Source: CAYGUK01 sp964352985 (GTDB lineage: Bacteria; Pseudomonadota; Gammaproteobacteria; JAHCLG01). From it: a stretch of DNA of 34,401 nt. The position numbers and the translations under genes were made by a program. Where the stretch lies: the NCBI GenBank assembly GCA_964352985.1, contig CAYGUK010000036.1, forward strand, positions 1 to 34,401, written 5' to 3'. Under the pieces are notes generated by a model. It had not been told where the DNA came from, ran no database searches, and worked only from the letters and a program-made list of their open reading frames with translations. Shown here one piece after another: positions 34,356 through 34,401 of the stretch (positions are counted from its first letter, which is position 1; the number at the start of each line of letters is the position of its first letter).

Positions 34356-34401
34356 AAGGTAATTTTCTCATTTTATTTTTTCACGTTTATTAATAATAAA
34401 C

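Noticed and set aside
1..34401. CRISPR array or other regular repeat array
   Set aside because: No series of regularly spaced identical repeats was seen; the only clear direct repeat is the pair at 13016-13158.

Overview
The window is AT-rich (roughly 30% G+C by eye) and reads as a chromosomal segment of a gammaproteobacterium of the order Legionellales, or a close intracellular relative. The strongest pointers are an IcmD/DotP-like Dot/Icm type IVB secretion gene (10307-10687), a SET-domain protein with basic nuclear-localisation-like patches and weak ankyrin-like repeats (10729-12882), and several large proteins with no housekeeping look that resemble Dot/Icm effectors. The basic, nuclear-targeting-like proteins would suit a bacterium that manipulates, or lives in or near, the host nucleus. 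That lifestyle is an inference. No tRNA, rRNA or CRISPR array was seen.

Layout. 1-912: an effector-like gene on the minus strand running off the left edge. 1.3-3.3 kb: a BlaI-type repressor, an M56 (BlaR1-like) membrane peptidase and a small exported protein; the same 14-bp dyad sits in front of the repressor and of the exported protein. 3.7-9.1 kb: a single-span membrane protein, an LCM/PPM1-type methyltransferase, and several effector-like genes. One of these is probably broken by frameshifts and one, a ChaN/TIKI-like domain protein, is cut by an in-frame TAG. 9.3-14.3 kb: a small exported Cys protein, a frameshifted short peptide gene, the icmD-like gene, the SET protein, and a second NLS-like protein with a duplicated C-terminal motif. 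14.6-18.9 kb: a DUF3616 exported protein, a HIT-like protein, a RimJ/L-type acetyltransferase, a DUF4286 protein, a frameshifted gene and a MipA/OmpV porin-like protein. 18.9-25.9 kb: a LysR regulator divergent from a dabB-dabA inorganic-carbon uptake operon, with a structured leader between them, followed by a CaCA cation exchanger. 26.4-32.8 kb: a visibly decaying accessory region with a serine hydrolase, an IS1634-like transposase remnant, propeller-like gene fragments and ankyrin fragments, interspersed with intact small genes (PRC-barrel, RRM-like, GNAT). 32.8-34.4 kb: a large effector-like protein with a C-terminal membrane anchor.

How the genes work together. Three units look functionally coherent. 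(1) BlaI/M56/exported protein: a proteolysis-relieved repressor circuit with no penicillin-sensor domain. (2) LysR/DabB/DabA, possibly with the CaCA exchanger: energised CO2/bicarbonate uptake, unusual in a host-associated heterotroph. (3) The icmD-like gene beside convergent effector candidates: secretion machinery next to probable substrates. A recurring feature is that at least five genes are broken by a one-base change at or beside a short A/T homopolymer. This means either real decay, possibly rescued by polymerase slippage, or consensus errors in the assembly.
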